Shown one piece after another: positions 1 to 8,173 of a stretch of 64,000 bases of DNA (position 1 is its first letter; every line of letters begins with the position of its first letter). The DNA is from Metabacillus bambusae (GTDB lineage Bacteria; Bacillota; Bacilli; Bacillales; Bacillaceae), in assembly GCF_017497975.1 (NCBI RefSeq), contig NZ_JAGDEL010000003.1, positions 248,001 to 312,000 of the forward strand. Direction: 5' to 3'. Under the pieces are notes generated by a model. The model did not search any database. It was not told the origin of the DNA and saw only the letters and a list, made by a program, of their open reading frames with translations. Position numbers and translations under genes: made by a program.

Positions 1-215
1 AATCAGGACATGTCGGATAAATTCGTGGATAAAGTCCGGTTCTGACCTTGGATAGTATCACATACTCGCCTTCCCTAATAACCGCAGGATTAAATGTTGG
101 TACATATATTCCCCCATCAATTATTGGTTTACTTGTATGCTAGTCAATGAACAAATAATAGCTCAGTGTCTTTGATGTTCTGACTGTCCAATTGCCCAGA
201 GGTCCTTCACTCTAT
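1..215 (-). pseudogene. Decayed coding remnant running off the left edge, family unknown
   Basis: Read on the minus strand, a protein-like stretch continues to the left edge and includes the segments IIDGGIYVPTFNP and EYVILSKVRTGLYPR. It is interrupted by an in-frame TAG, and the likely preceding segment (AYDRVKDLWAIG) lies in a different frame, so the gene carries at least one frameshift and one stop. I do not recognise the family. The alternating hydrophobic and charged residues resemble a beta-rich domain, but that is only an impression. The rest of the gene, if any, lies outside the window. Confidence 0.3.
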
Positions 216-533
216 CATAGGCGTTTAACTTGATAGAAGTGTAATTTCCTTTACACTTAAGAAGGCATACCCTTCCCTCATCGCTACTACGACCTCATGA
301 GCTAGTCCTAAATTATCCTACCATTTTCTATTAGCCTCTTATATGGTAGGTCTTTATTGATTTGTACCTTTCTAACTTGAAGTAGGACCTTCCCGTCGTT
401 ATCTCTGAGAATCTTTCCACAGATGCCAGAACCCATACCCTGGCTACTCTTACGGTGCTTTTTCGGCCGCACACGCGCCCGATTGCTGAAGATCACTAAA
501 ACTTCTATTAGCTGGTTTAGATGTAGATCAAAA

Positions 534-566
534 AAGGAGCCCAAGATTAGAAAGGCTCCTAGTTTT
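534..566 (-). terminator. Rho-independent terminator of the first VOC gene
   Basis: Read on the minus strand, AGGAGCC and GGCTCCT form a stem around a loop of about 12 nt followed by a run of T. It sits 15 bases past the stop of the VOC gene at 581-1051. Confidence 0.6.
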
Positions 567-580
567 TCTATTTAATGTTT

Positions 581-1051
581 TTAGGGCTGCCATATTTCTA
601 ACATATTCCCATCTGGATCGCAAAATCTAAAGTTAGGTCCAAAAGGCCTGTTTTCCGGTATTTCGGATACGATGTTTACTCCGTTTTCCTTGAAACGATT
701 GTACATTTCTTGGATACGGGGAGTGATGAAACAAGCTATGGGGTGTCGATCACCGCTGTCAAATGTAAAACCTAAACTCCCGGTTGCTTGCTTTGCTGTA
801 ATAAGGAATATAGCCGGCACCGTTTGCCTTAGACCTGGTCCAGAGAAATTTCCATTATGATCAGGAAATCTCAAGATCGATATTTCTATCCCCGGCCTAA
901 CAGGATTATTGTTTGTAGGTTCACATCCTAGATTTTTTTGATACCATTTTATGGACTCGTAAACGTCTTTCACAGGAATGTAAATACAAGTTACGCCTGT
1001 AATGTCTTCTTCCAGTTTTCCCTCCAATTTGATTTCTTCATTAATTTGCAT
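581..1051 (-). CDS. VOC (glyoxalase/bleomycin-resistance fold) family protein
   Basis: A 156-residue protein of the vicinal oxygen chelate superfamily, whose members are metal-dependent isomerases, dioxygenases or drug-binding proteins. The paired beta-alpha-beta modules are visible: VTCIYIPVKD then SIKWYQKNLGCE near residues 20-45, and the C-terminal NFRFCDPDGNMLEIW around 141-155, where the late Glu is the usual metal ligand. Length is a little above the common 120-135 residues because of an acidic N-terminal extension. GGGAG lies upstream of the ATG. It is the first of six VOC genes in the first 6.5 kb. The substrate cannot be told from sequence. Confidence 0.85.
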   Translation of the reverse strand: MQINEEIKLEGKLEEDITGVTCIYIPVKDVYESIKWYQKNLGCEPTNNNPVRPGIEISILRFPDHNGNFSGPGLRQTVPAIFLITAKQATGSLGFTFDSGDRHPIACFITPRIQEMYNRFKENGVNIVSEIPENRPFGPNFRFCDPDGNMLEIWQP

Positions 1052-1518
1052 TTTCTTATTTCTCCCTTCTCATTTCACAATAGTACAAGAAGCATCTATG
1101 ACATGACTATCTTCTCTTCCAACCAACAATTACCTGCTTTTGTATACGTTATTTTCGAACATTTGACTAATAAAAAAAATTGTCTGCTCACGACTAATAG
1201 CTAGTTATGCCTGGTGCTCATGGTGGTTAAGAGTCTTAATCAGTCATATCAGATGTACCCAAAGTTTGACTATTTTTTCTTAATCCTTAAACATGTTTGT
1301 TAACAGCCGTGGTAATGAAAGAACAAGCAGAACATCAAGGATCTGCTTGTTGCTTCGTTCTCATTTAAAATGAATAAAACGTATAAGGCCATCCTAGTTT
1401 AAAGTTGCAGTTTGATGATGGTGGTTTTAGACAAAACAAAATGTTTAATATGCTCAGGGCAGGATTATTTAATTGTTATGTGGAATTAAATGCTATTATA
1501 TTTAGGAGGTTCACACAC
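1052..1518. other. Intergenic region between divergent VOC genes
   Basis: No convincing gene. It holds a GC-poor spacer and one hairpin at about 1321-1351 (AACAAGCAGA pairing with TCTGCTTGTT). Because the flanking genes diverge, this stretch should hold both promoters; I could not place a clear -35/-10 pair. Confidence 0.4.
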
Positions 1519-1902
1519 TTGTTTAAACCAATAGAAAATAGAATTGATACGATTTTTATTCATGTATCTGATTTAGAACGTTCAATTAAATGGTACAGTG
1601 ATTTGCTTGGGTTAGAAGTTAGGGAGGGGAAACATACTGGACCTGTATACACCTTGAATATGGGGGACGGACGCCCTGGGATAACCCTTGATAACCATTG
1701 TTTTGAGGAAGATTATAAATTTATTCCATCAAATCAACCGCTCTTTAACCTCAGTGCATCAGACATTAACGAAGCTTTTAAACATGTCACTGAAATGGGT
1801 GCTGAGATAACATCTGAAATTATAACACATCCTGATTTGGCAGAGTTCTCTTTTAAAGATCCTGATGGCAATATCATAATGGTGTGCACTTGTTTTAGTT
1901 GA
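1519..1902 (+). CDS. VOC family protein
   Basis: A glyoxalase-fold protein of 127 residues from a TTG start. The longer reading frame begins at 1405, but AGGAGGT at 1504-1510 sits eight bases before the TTG and the conserved fold begins right after it, so the first 38 codons are probably leader. Motifs: IDTIFIHVSDLERSIKWY near the N-terminus and FSFKDPDGNIIMVC at the C-terminus. No partner gene lies downstream on this strand. It is close in type to the VOC at 3754-4143 (same PDGN...C ending), suggesting duplication and divergence. Confidence 0.85.
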   Translation: MFKPIENRIDTIFIHVSDLERSIKWYSDLLGLEVREGKHTGPVYTLNMGDGRPGITLDNHCFEEDYKFIPSNQPLFNLSASDINEAFKHVTEMGAEITSEIITHPDLAEFSFKDPDGNIIMVCTCFS

Positions 1903-2409
1903 TTTACAAATAATTTGCTAAATTAATGATACGATAATGGAAACAGCGGGTGCTTCGGTAACCGTTTTCTTTAGCTCCCCCTTAACGGGAAACGATTGGA
2001 AGGAGTCAGCCAATACAGCAAATTCTTTTGTTCTGCAGCAAACGAGTTTTAATAGTTCAATATTTACCGCTTATCATGGTGTTTTTTTAAAAAGGCTGTT
2101 TTCGCAAACTTTGTTGCTATTTACCAAGTAATGCGGTGTGGTTGAATACAGCGAGAGTTGCTCGCTTTCCGCGGGGCGGGCGGAGAGCCTCCTCGGCGTA
2201 AACGCCTGCATGAGTCTCACCTGTCCCGCTGCTCCCGCAGGAGTCTCGCAATCCGTTCCAATCAACCTGAATTAGTTTTTGTTTTAAAAGCAACAATCTC
2301 TTAGAAAACAGCCTTTTGAAAACATTTGTTGTTGAGATCGTATGTGGAGTCTTAAGAGGCAATGGGTGGTAAGTAAAAAAATGGGTCCTCTATATTAGGA
2401 ATATTCTTA
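1903..2409. other. Gene-free stretch holding a MITE-like palindromic element
   Basis: Open frames here are short, and several follow the GC-rich repeat rather than codon bias. The region is explained by the inverted-repeat element at 2089-2317; I see no gene. Confidence 0.6.
2089..2317. repeat. MITE-like element: about 30-bp inverted ends around a GC-rich palindromic core
   Basis: The left end (2089-2118) reads AAAAAGGCTGTTTTCGC then AAACTTTGTTGCT; the right end (2289-2317) is its imperfect inverse (AGCAACAATCTC then TTAGAAAACAGCC). Between them lies a GC-rich core with CGCTTTCCGCGGGG, GAGCCTCCTCGGCG, CCTGTCCCGCTGCTCCCG and GAGTCTCGCAATCCG. That core is a type of dispersed palindromic repeat I recognise from other Bacillaceae genomes. 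A partial copy of the core lies near 38055-38135. No transposase frame is inside. Confidence 0.7.
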
Positions 2410-2814
2410 TTATTTCTGTTCAATCGAAACATACTGTTTTATTAAGTTTTCAATATTAACTCCATTTATCACTAAACCAGAAATATCACAGTTCTCCAAC
2501 TTTACATTCGTTAAATTGCAATCTCTAAATATCCCTTGATGAATATTGCAATTAGAAAATTGTACTGGTTTATTATTGTGTTCTAAATCTGGCTGGCTTG
2601 GGTTTCCATATCCAATGTAAAGAAAATGTGCCCCACCCCACTGGGCCCCATCAATGACGAGTTCACTCAAATTAGCATCGGAGATATTCATCCCTGTCAA
2701 ATTTACATCGTTCATTTTAATTTCACTAAGATTACAACATTGAAAGCTAGAGTTTGCAAGGTCCGAACAACTTACTGTTAAGGTCTCTTTCTGATTTTCA
2801 AATTTCAATTTCAA
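2410..2814 (-). CDS. Pentapeptide-repeat protein
   Basis: The protein is built from tandem five-residue repeats (A/C-D/N-L-x-x): CDLANSSFQCCNLSEIKM, VNLTGMNISDANLSELVI, and after a break CNIHQGIFRDCNLTNVKLENCDISGLVI. Pentapeptide repeats fold as a right-handed quadrilateral beta helix and often mediate protein contact or mimic DNA. The frame can open at a TTG at 2850 inside the upstream VOC gene, but AAGGGG lies just before a TTG at 2814 (another at 2808), so I chose 2814, giving about 134 residues. It is tightly linked to, and possibly translationally coupled with, the VOC gene at 2840-3232. Role unknown. Confidence 0.7.
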   Translation of the reverse strand: MKLKFENQKETLTVSCSDLANSSFQCCNLSEIKMNDVNLTGMNISDANLSELVIDGAQWGGAHFLYIGYGNPSQPDLEHNNKPVQFSNCNIHQGIFRDCNLTNVKLENCDISGLVINGVNIENLIKQYVSIEQK

Positions 2815-2839
2815 TACACCCCTTAATAAATATTTTGAT

Positions 2840-3232
2840 TTATATTTCAATACTTTTTTTATGCCATTCTATTAGATTTATAGCGTTTCCATCAGGGTCA
2901 TAAATATCAAAATCAACATGTACATTCATGTTTGATGACCAATTATTTATTTCACCTACTTTAAACCCTTGATTCGTCAGTTTCTTATGCAGATCTAATA
3001 TATTTTTACAATTCAGGTTGAAGGTAGGATATTCTTGAACCTGTAAATTCTCAACAGTTTCTATTAAAGTAAGTAAAGGTGAATTTTCGCTTATTATATA
3101 ATTAGCACCTCTGCCATTATCCCATTGTTCAACATCACGCAGCTTAAGACCTAGTACATCAGAATAGAACGACATTGATTTTTCTAAGTCTCTTACTCTT
3201 AAAAATACTGCCCCTAAATAGTTTACAGTCAT
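2840..3232 (-). CDS. VOC family protein
   Basis: A 130-residue glyoxalase-fold protein. VNYLGAVFLRVRDLEKSMSFY and SDVLGLKLRD form the first module; FDIYDPDGNAINLIEW near the end holds the usual C-terminal Glu ligand. GGTGGTGAT precedes the ATG. It probably shares a transcript with the VOC gene at 3257-3607 upstream (24-base gap) and the pentapeptide protein downstream. Substrate unknown. Confidence 0.85.
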   Translation of the reverse strand: MTVNYLGAVFLRVRDLEKSMSFYSDVLGLKLRDVEQWDNGRGANYIISENSPLLTLIETVENLQVQEYPTFNLNCKNILDLHKKLTNQGFKVGEINNWSSNMNVHVDFDIYDPDGNAINLIEWHKKSIEI

Positions 3233-3256
3233 ATAATCACCACCAAATAGATTAGA

Positions 3257-3607
3257 TTACTTCCTTTGTATTAAACCAAAACCAATTCCAACAGTATCCA
3301 CTAAATAGGCAAGATAAAAATCATCAAACTCCATTTTTTCTCGTAGAATCATTGCACCATTTTCTTTAGCTTTTGAAATAGCCGCATCAATTGAATCGAC
3401 TTCAATTTGAAGACGAGTACCGTGAGGGTAATCATTTGGTCCTTTTCCGATTCCTCCGTTAATCCCAGGTTTTACATCTTTTCCAGTCGAAACAGCCCAA
3501 TAATCCCATTGAGGTTCGGCAACTTCCCAACCAAAAACTTTAGAATAAAATTCTGCTGCTTTTTCTGGTTCTTGACTACTTAACTCAAATCCAATTACTC
3601 GTCCCAT
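3257..3607 (-). CDS. VOC family protein, CFP-30-like
   Basis: A 116-residue protein starting MGRVIGFELSSQEPEKAAEFY, with SKVFGWEVAEP, GINGGIG and a final FGLIQRK. This pattern (FE/FW modules, GGI loop) is typical of the VOC branch annotated as glyoxalase/CFP-30-type. The frame opens seven codons earlier, but AAGGA lies seven bases before this ATG. It probably forms an operon with the VOC gene downstream. Confidence 0.8.
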   Translation of the reverse strand: MGRVIGFELSSQEPEKAAEFYSKVFGWEVAEPQWDYWAVSTGKDVKPGINGGIGKGPNDYPHGTRLQIEVDSIDAAISKAKENGAMILREKMEFDDFYLAYLVDTVGIGFGLIQRK

Positions 3608-3753
3608 TCCAAATTCCTTCTTTCTCATTAAATTAATAATAAATGCTTCTGAACTGAAAACCGACTAACCCTATTTCCTTTTTTCTAAAATCTCCACTTC
3701 CAACATTGTCATTCTCTTTCCACCTCTTATGATCTTGTAATCGACTATGTTTT

Positions 3754-4143
3754 TTAAGACAAATCCTTACAAATCATCAGCAAGTTCCCATCCGGGTCTT
3801 TAAATACAAAATAAAATTCATCCTCAATGTCAGTGATCAGTTCAACATTATTTTCCTTTAAAAATTGATAAGAAGCATAAATATCATCTGTCAAAAACTG
3901 AATGGAAGGAACTTGGTAAGTTGAAATGTTTCCGTTTTTATCTCTCCACTTTGGCATCGTATCTAAAATCAAGCCTGCCGTACCGTCCATTGGTGCTGTA
4001 TAGATATGTCCAAAATATATTTCGCCACCCTCTAAACCAAGCATTTTACTATACCAATTTTTTGCTTTCTCTAGATCACGAACTGGAAGAAATACACCTC
4101 CAATACGGTTTTTAATGGGTGTTTTTTTTATAGGTGTACTCAC
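3754..4143 (-). CDS. VOC family protein
   Basis: A glyoxalase-fold protein of 129 residues from a GTG start; GAGGAGG lies eight bases upstream of it, and the 31 extra codons of the longer frame precede that ribosome binding site. Motifs: NRIGGVFLPVRDLEKAKNWY, MLGLEGGE and FVFKDPDGNLLMICKD. A perfect 18-bp palindrome at 4247-4264, about 100 bases upstream, could be its operator. Same subtype as the VOC at 1519-1902. Confidence 0.83.
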   Translation of the reverse strand: MSTPIKKTPIKNRIGGVFLPVRDLEKAKNWYSKMLGLEGGEIYFGHIYTAPMDGTAGLILDTMPKWRDKNGNISTYQVPSIQFLTDDIYASYQFLKENNVELITDIEDEFYFVFKDPDGNLLMICKDLS

Positions 4144-4246
4144 TAAACAAACCTCCTCATTACTTAATAAGTGATTGAAAATTCTGAATTTTTTTGAGCT
4201 GTTCGATGTTTGATAAGCAAATTTTACCACATCCAAGTTTGCTAGT

Positions 4247-4264
4247 AAAGAACATATGTTCTTT
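4247..4264. promoter_or_regulatory. Perfect 18-bp palindrome, candidate operator
   Basis: AAAGAACAT followed by ATGTTCTTT is an uninterrupted dyad upstream of the GTG of the VOC gene at 3754-4143. Size and position fit a dimeric repressor site such as those of MarR or HxlR families; no such regulator is adjacent. Confidence 0.35.
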
Positions 4265-4473
4265 TTTCTGACAAATAAACTTTATCTTCCCATTAAAGTT
4301 TTACTCTAGGATCTTATTTATAGCAATTCAAGTAATTCTCTGATTTTCTACAAATCCCTTGTATAAATTAGAATAATCGTTCGACAATGATTGAATTCCT
4401 TTCTCAAACCTGCAACAGTTAATCTCCTCACAATTTCAACTATAATTGAACACATCCAGTTTTCTTTGATAAT

Positions 4474-4552
4474 GTTGTTCAATTATCTGGTCCTTAACAT
4501 AAAGAAAGAGCACGCTTCCTGCTACAGAATTGCGCCCTGATTAAGGAATAAG
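4474..4552. repeat. Family-1 palindromic repeat, long form
   Basis: Left end GTTGTTCAATTATCTGGTCC, a central stem (AGCACGC.. ..ATTGCGCCC) and right end CCTGATTAAGGAATAAG. The ends are imperfect inverted repeats of each other. One of at least two dozen copies in the window. Confidence 0.75.
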
Positions 4553-4561
4553 ATTTATCAG

Positions 4562-4597
4562 CAAAGGTTGGATACCTTTTAGATACCCAACCTTTTT
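4562..4597. terminator. Hairpin terminator
   Basis: AAGGTTGG and CCAACCTT pair around a short loop, with a T run on the plus side. It lies just beyond the stop of the minus-strand NUDIX gene and could serve either strand. Confidence 0.5.
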
Positions 4598-4612
4598 TCC
4601 ACGCTACCGATA

Positions 4613-5116
4613 TTATATATTAACAGGATCTTTATATATTTTAATCATTTCTTCTAATGTTTCCTTTTTCTTTTCGTCCCATAAAAAATGCATTTCAAAG
4701 GTACCTGGTTCAAAGAAAAATGGGAATCTTCGCTCAAACCAATCCTGCATAGGTAAATTTAGTGCGTCCTTAATATTTACCCACAATAGTTCACCTTCAG
4801 GTGGTTCATCCAGTAAATTTCCTTCAAAGGATGTGACCAAGTAGTTAAACACCATATATCTTATATTTGTATTAGGTTCGCAAAATTCGTCTATACCCTT
4901 ATAAATTATTTCTTTAACAATTAAACCTGTCTCCTCACGTACTTCCCGAATTGCTGCGTCTACGATACTTTCAGGGAATTCAACTTTCCCTCCTGGTGCC
5001 AAATATCCTGGGAAGCCTAAATGATCTGGACGTTTAATTAATAAAACTCTATCTTCATCTTGAATCATACACATTGTAAAAATTCGATGTTCCACGTTTT
5101 TCCAATCAACCGACAT
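4613..5116 (-). CDS. NUDIX hydrolase
   Basis: A 167-residue NUDIX protein; the family hydrolyses nucleoside diphosphates linked to another moiety, often as house-cleaning (8-oxo-dGTP-like) enzymes. The Nudix box is complete: GGKVEFPESIVDAA then IREVREETGLIV at about residues 42-67, carrying the G-x5-E-x7-REVxEExG signature. The adjacent MVFNYLVTSFEG and PEGELLWV are typical of MutT/YtkD-like proteins. The ATG follows GGGGAGGAG. A short CPCC-type remnant lies immediately upstream on the same strand. Substrate not predictable. Confidence 0.88.
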   Translation of the reverse strand: MSVDWKNVEHRIFTMCMIQDEDRVLLIKRPDHLGFPGYLAPGGKVEFPESIVDAAIREVREETGLIVKEIIYKGIDEFCEPNTNIRYMVFNYLVTSFEGNLLDEPPEGELLWVNIKDALNLPMQDWFERRFPFFFEPGTFEMHFLWDEKKKETLEEMIKIYKDPVNI

Positions 5117-5139
5117 AAAATGTATCTCCTCCCCTAATC

Positions 5140-5205
5140 TTATTTTGTTCCTGGTGGTTTTTCATCTAATGTTTTATACCCACAGCAGGGACAGGTATAT
5201 TTCAC
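5140..5205 (-). pseudogene. Truncated CPCC-type cysteine-rich protein (21 codons)
   Basis: From a GTG behind AGGTG the frame reads KYTCPCCGYKTLDEKPPG and then stops. CPCC-family proteins begin this way and continue for dozens of residues with further cysteines, which are missing here. I take it as the 5' stub of a deleted gene, now ending next to the NUDIX gene. Confidence 0.55.
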
Positions 5206-5389
5206 GCTAACACCTCTATTCAAGAAAATCATTCGCTTGTTTAAGAAGAAATTTTTATAAAAACGAGGAAACTATATAATTCAATTTTAATCCTTAATAT
5301 TTTAAACTAATAATTCTATAGTGACCAACTATACAAATCAATATTGCCTTACATATACTATAGAAATTGCACGAAGAAAGGTGATAATC

Positions 5390-5833
5390 ATGCTAAAATT
5401 CTTTATCGCTAGATTAAAAGGAGAAAATGAAGTCCCTCCCGTTGAAACTGACGCTTTTGGTATTGCGAAATTTGTGGCAAATAAAAGCAGAACAAAAATG
5501 AAGTTTGCGTTAGAAGTTATAAATATTGAAAATTTTGTTCAAGCGCACATTCACTTTGGTGGACGTGGGGAAAATGGACCTGTAATAGTATTTCTATTCG
5601 GGGCTAACCTAGAAACACTTGTAGAACAAAACGGTATTTCGACTCGTAAAGGGGTTGTTACAGGAACTATTACAGATAAAGACATTGAACCAAATAACGT
5701 TGGGATAGAGACTGTATCAGATTTATTAGAATTTATGGAAAAAGAACAAACGTATGTAAATGCTCATACTGAACAAAATCCATCAGGTGAGATTAGGGGT
5801 CAAATTATACCATCTAACTTCCCACACTATTAG
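5390..5833 (+). CDS. CHRD domain protein
   Basis: A 147-residue single-domain CHRD (chordin-like) protein. Family hallmarks are visible: ARLKGENEVPPVETDAFG at the N-terminus, AHIHFGGRGENGPV in the middle and YVNAHTEQNPSGEIRGQI at the C-terminus. The ATG at 5390 follows AAAGGTGAT; the 23 codons before it in the open frame lack a ribosome binding site. No signal peptide, so it is probably cytoplasmic or attached to forespore or cell surface by other means. CHRD proteins are common in Bacillaceae but their function is not settled. Confidence 0.85.
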   Translation: MLKFFIARLKGENEVPPVETDAFGIAKFVANKSRTKMKFALEVINIENFVQAHIHFGGRGENGPVIVFLFGANLETLVEQNGISTRKGVVTGTITDKDIEPNNVGIETVSDLLEFMEKEQTYVNAHTEQNPSGEIRGQIIPSNFPHY

Positions 5834-6028
5834 TTATTTTTTTAAAGGAGCTTCTGTCTTAGGCGCTTTTTACCATTTCAAACGTTATCAAATTGTTTTT
5901 AATAAGTTATAACAGATAAATACAAGCGTTTATTTAATCCTAGTGCACTACCTATCTAAATATGACTTCCTTTCCTTCCTGGTAAAAGAATAACTACAAA
6001 ATCAGATTCTATAACAGACTATTTTTCT

Positions 6029-6054
6029 AGGTGTTACTACAACAAGTAACACCT
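6029..6054 (-). terminator. Hairpin terminator
   Basis: AGGTGTTACT and AGTAACACCT pair around a 6-nt loop just beyond the stop of the VOC gene at 6084-6497. A/T-rich tracts lie on both sides, so it may work in both directions. Confidence 0.55.
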
Positions 6055-6083
6055 AATTAAAAAAACATAAACAAGAAAGACCA

Positions 6084-6497
6084 TTAATTTTCCTTACTTA
6101 CCCCTCCGCCAAATGCAATAATATACCCATCTACATCTTTTATCGCAAATTCATTCCAATTGGTGTCTTGATTTAAACCATACGCAATTTCTACACCATT
6201 TGATTTAAATTCTTCAAACAATAAATCAACCGTATCTGAATAGGCAAAGGCATCCCACTGTGGACCACCATGAAGGGATGACAAAGGACGAACATCTGTC
6301 GAATTACTTGCAGGATGTAAAATAAAAGTTAGATTATCTCTTGTAACGTGGACGTGTTTAATGTTTTCTAAACCAATTTCTTCGTAATCAAATCCTAATA
6401 CATCCCGATAAAATTCTGAAGACTTTTTTAAATTTGAGACCAAAAAAATAATAGATGCACCTTTAATTTTTCCTAATAACTTCTGGTTAATTGTCAA
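6084..6497 (-). CDS. VOC family protein
   Basis: A glyoxalase-fold protein of about 137 residues. IKGASIIFLVSNLKKSSEFY, VLGFDYEE and the final FAIKDVDGYIIAFGG give both modules; the final metal-site Glu of classic glyoxalases is replaced by Ala/Phe, so metal binding is doubtful. GAAAGGTG lies 8-9 bases before the TTG chosen here; a GTG four codons earlier overlaps that site. Single-gene unit flanked by a terminator and a family-1 repeat. Confidence 0.8.
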   Translation of the reverse strand: MTINQKLLGKIKGASIIFLVSNLKKSSEFYRDVLGFDYEEIGLENIKHVHVTRDNLTFILHPASNSTDVRPLSSLHGGPQWDAFAYSDTVDLLFEEFKSNGVEIAYGLNQDTNWNEFAIKDVDGYIIAFGGGVSKEN

Positions 6498-6608
6498 ATA
6501 TGGACACACCTTTCGGGAAATTTACTCAAACACAAATTAATATTCTACACGATCAACCATTTCCCTTTTTATTTTTGGTTCAAAACCCTTCGAAAAATAA
6601 AAACCAAT

Positions 6609-6683
6609 GTTAAACAATCTGGCACTTAACATGAAAAAAGAGCACAATTCATGCTGCAGAATTACGCCCTTTAATTGAATAAC
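6609..6683. repeat. Family-1 palindromic repeat, long form
   Basis: GTTAAACAATCTGGCAC at the left, AGAGCACAATTC/GAATTACGCCC in the centre, and TTTAATTGAATAAC at the right, with inverted ends. Confidence 0.75.
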
Positions 6684-6905
6684 TAACCAATATTTTTTCT
6701 AACTACATAGGTTATAGCATTTGTCTTTAATAGTATGGGTTTTCCATTTCGAGTTATGTTGTATTCTAATGGTTTGACTATTGTTTTTAATATTTCCCAG
6801 CCTTTATAAATCCTACTTAACTACTTATTAATCATAACTTCCGTTGAAAGGTTTAACTCAATAAGTACATCTAATTTCTCATTCGTTTCTAAATCTATTT
6901 CTTAT
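6683..6905 (-). pseudogene. Broken gene, C-terminal remnant of unknown family
   Basis: A minus-strand frame reads EIDLETNEKLDVLIELNL, then after an in-frame TAG at 6821-6823 continues YKGWEILKTIVKPLEY and GKPILLKTNAITYVV before its stop. The amino-acid composition on both sides of the TAG is clearly protein-like, so this is a real gene with a nonsense mutation and no start. I do not recognise the family. Its 3' end abuts the family-1 repeat at 6609-6683. Confidence 0.5.
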
Positions 6906-6943
6906 GCTAAAGTAAACTACCATTTATTTAGTAATTACGCGCT

Positions 6944-7684
6944 TTAATAGAGTTCCAATTGAGTAAGAAATGTATTTAGAGAATTCCTCAATTCGTTGGG
7001 TTTAATGAGCATAGGCAAATGACCTGTTTCAAGTACTTCGATTTTCTGTGGAGCAAAATTGGAGATCATTTTATCCTGTTGGGACAGACTCATTTCTTTA
7101 TCTTTCGCTAACTTTATATATAGCTTAGGTACATTTGTTGGAACGATTGCTTTTGTTCGATCTGTATAAATGTGAATAGACTCCGGTACAAAACCGCGTA
7201 CTACTTCGGTTGCACGCTCTGGTGAAAGATCATTACATAGTCCCTTACGAATAGCAGACTCTGGTGGTCGCGTACCAAATACACGTAAAATTACATTCAT
7301 CAATAAACGTTTTGCAAATGGAAAAGTTGAGAGGAATGATCCCCCATTTTTAGGAATAGTCGCCCCGATTGCAATAAAACCAACGAGACGCTCCGACAGA
7401 TCATTAGCAATTTTAAGAGCAAGGACACCACCCAAAGAATGTGCTACGATCACAAATTTTCTGACTTTCCAATCTTCAATTTGTCGCTTTATATATGCAT
7501 TGTATTCTTGTAGAGTCAAACTTTGCCGTAATCCATTCTCTCCTTCTCGATCAGGAAAATTAACTAATAAATAGGGGCTTCTTATTTCTGATACAACTGG
7601 TTCCCAAATACAGCTTTCTAAGCCTGCACCTTGAATAAATACCAAACCAATCTGTTCACTTTCCTGCTCTTCAATCTCTCTCAT
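6944..7684 (-). CDS. Alpha/beta hydrolase
   Basis: A 246-residue alpha/beta hydrolase. The nucleophile elbow is AHSLGG with Ser83, the catalytic His is in ETGHLP at about residue 222, and the acid is probably the Asp in the KLAKDKEMS loop. GLVFIQGAG near the N-terminus is the oxyanion-hole strand. No signal peptide, so cytoplasmic. It resembles small esterases of the EstA/SalBP-like alpha/beta group. GGAGGAA precedes the ATG. Isolated gene; substrate unknown. Confidence 0.83.
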   Translation of the reverse strand: MREIEEQESEQIGLVFIQGAGLESCIWEPVVSEIRSPYLLVNFPDREGENGLRQSLTLQEYNAYIKRQIEDWKVRKFVIVAHSLGGVLALKIANDLSERLVGFIAIGATIPKNGGSFLSTFPFAKRLLMNVILRVFGTRPPESAIRKGLCNDLSPERATEVVRGFVPESIHIYTDRTKAIVPTNVPKLYIKLAKDKEMSLSQQDKMISNFAPQKIEVLETGHLPMLIKPNELRNSLNTFLTQLELY

Positions 7685-7843
7685 CTTTCTTCCTCCACTT
7701 CTTTTCTATCAGAAAAAAGAATTACTATTACGTATGTAAGCCAGTCATAAGTATTTATCTTTTAATTCTTGATTATTAAGATAAAATCCTTCTTCAGATA
7801 ACTACTATAAGTGCGATTACCCTTATTCAGCAAACGTAACCAT

Positions 7844-8077
7844 TTAGTTTAAGAAAAAGCCTTGAATTGACACATATAAAGAAAATAGACAAACAATAAC
7901 AAATAACCAACCATATGCTTTTCGCTCTTTTTTAAATTCTTCTAACCCCATTACCAACACCATTAGACCTAAGAAAAACATCATATAAGGCTGTAGTTCA
8001 AAATTACTCTTAATAAGTCCATAAACTGCAAATAACATAGCTACTATCGAAAAAATATAACGTAATATTTTCAGCAA
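7844..8077 (-). CDS. Small membrane protein, DUF3953 (YczI-like)
   Basis: A 77-residue protein with three hydrophobic segments (about 4-21, 30-45, 54-74). The segment YMMFFLGLMVLVMGLEEFKKERK, with a conserved EEF-K-R-K turn before the last helix, is typical of DUF3953/YczI proteins of Bacillus. Ribosome binding site AAGGAGTG lies before the ATG. Function unknown. Confidence 0.75.
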   Translation of the reverse strand: MLKILRYIFSIVAMLFAVYGLIKSNFELQPYMMFFLGLMVLVMGLEEFKKERKAYGWLFVIVCLFSLYVSIQGFFLN

Positions 8078-8089
8078 AAAAACACTCCT

Positions 8090-8125
8090 TTTTTATTGAG
8101 TAAACCTCCCCATTAGTGGAACAAG
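8090..8125. repeat. Family-1 repeat, short diverged copy
   Basis: ATTGAGTAAACCTCCCC followed by ATTAGTGGAACAAG matches the short palindromic form; the hairpin AGCTGCctcaGCAGCT lies directly after it and may act as a terminator. Confidence 0.5.
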
Positions 8126-8173
8126 AAAAAAGCTGCCTCAGCAGCTACAGTCGTCCAATTCTTGTCATTTTAC

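Larger units (their letters stand above)
4237..4612. other. Intergenic region with operator-like palindrome, repeat and terminator
   Basis: No gene seen. It contains the palindrome at 4247-4264, a full-length family-1 palindromic repeat at 4474-4552 and a hairpin terminator at 4562-4597. Confidence 0.6.

Noticed and set aside
308-544. 78-codon minus-strand frame near the left end
   Set aside because: Its first third runs through a family-1 repeat fragment (CGCGCCCGATTGCTGAAG) and it has no ribosome binding site. The end (KILRDNDGKVLLQVRK) is protein-like and may be a remnant, but I could not support a gene.
1937-2362. Overlapping plus and minus frames of 61-81 codons
   Set aside because: They lie in the inverted-repeat element with the GC-rich core; the open frames follow from its base composition.
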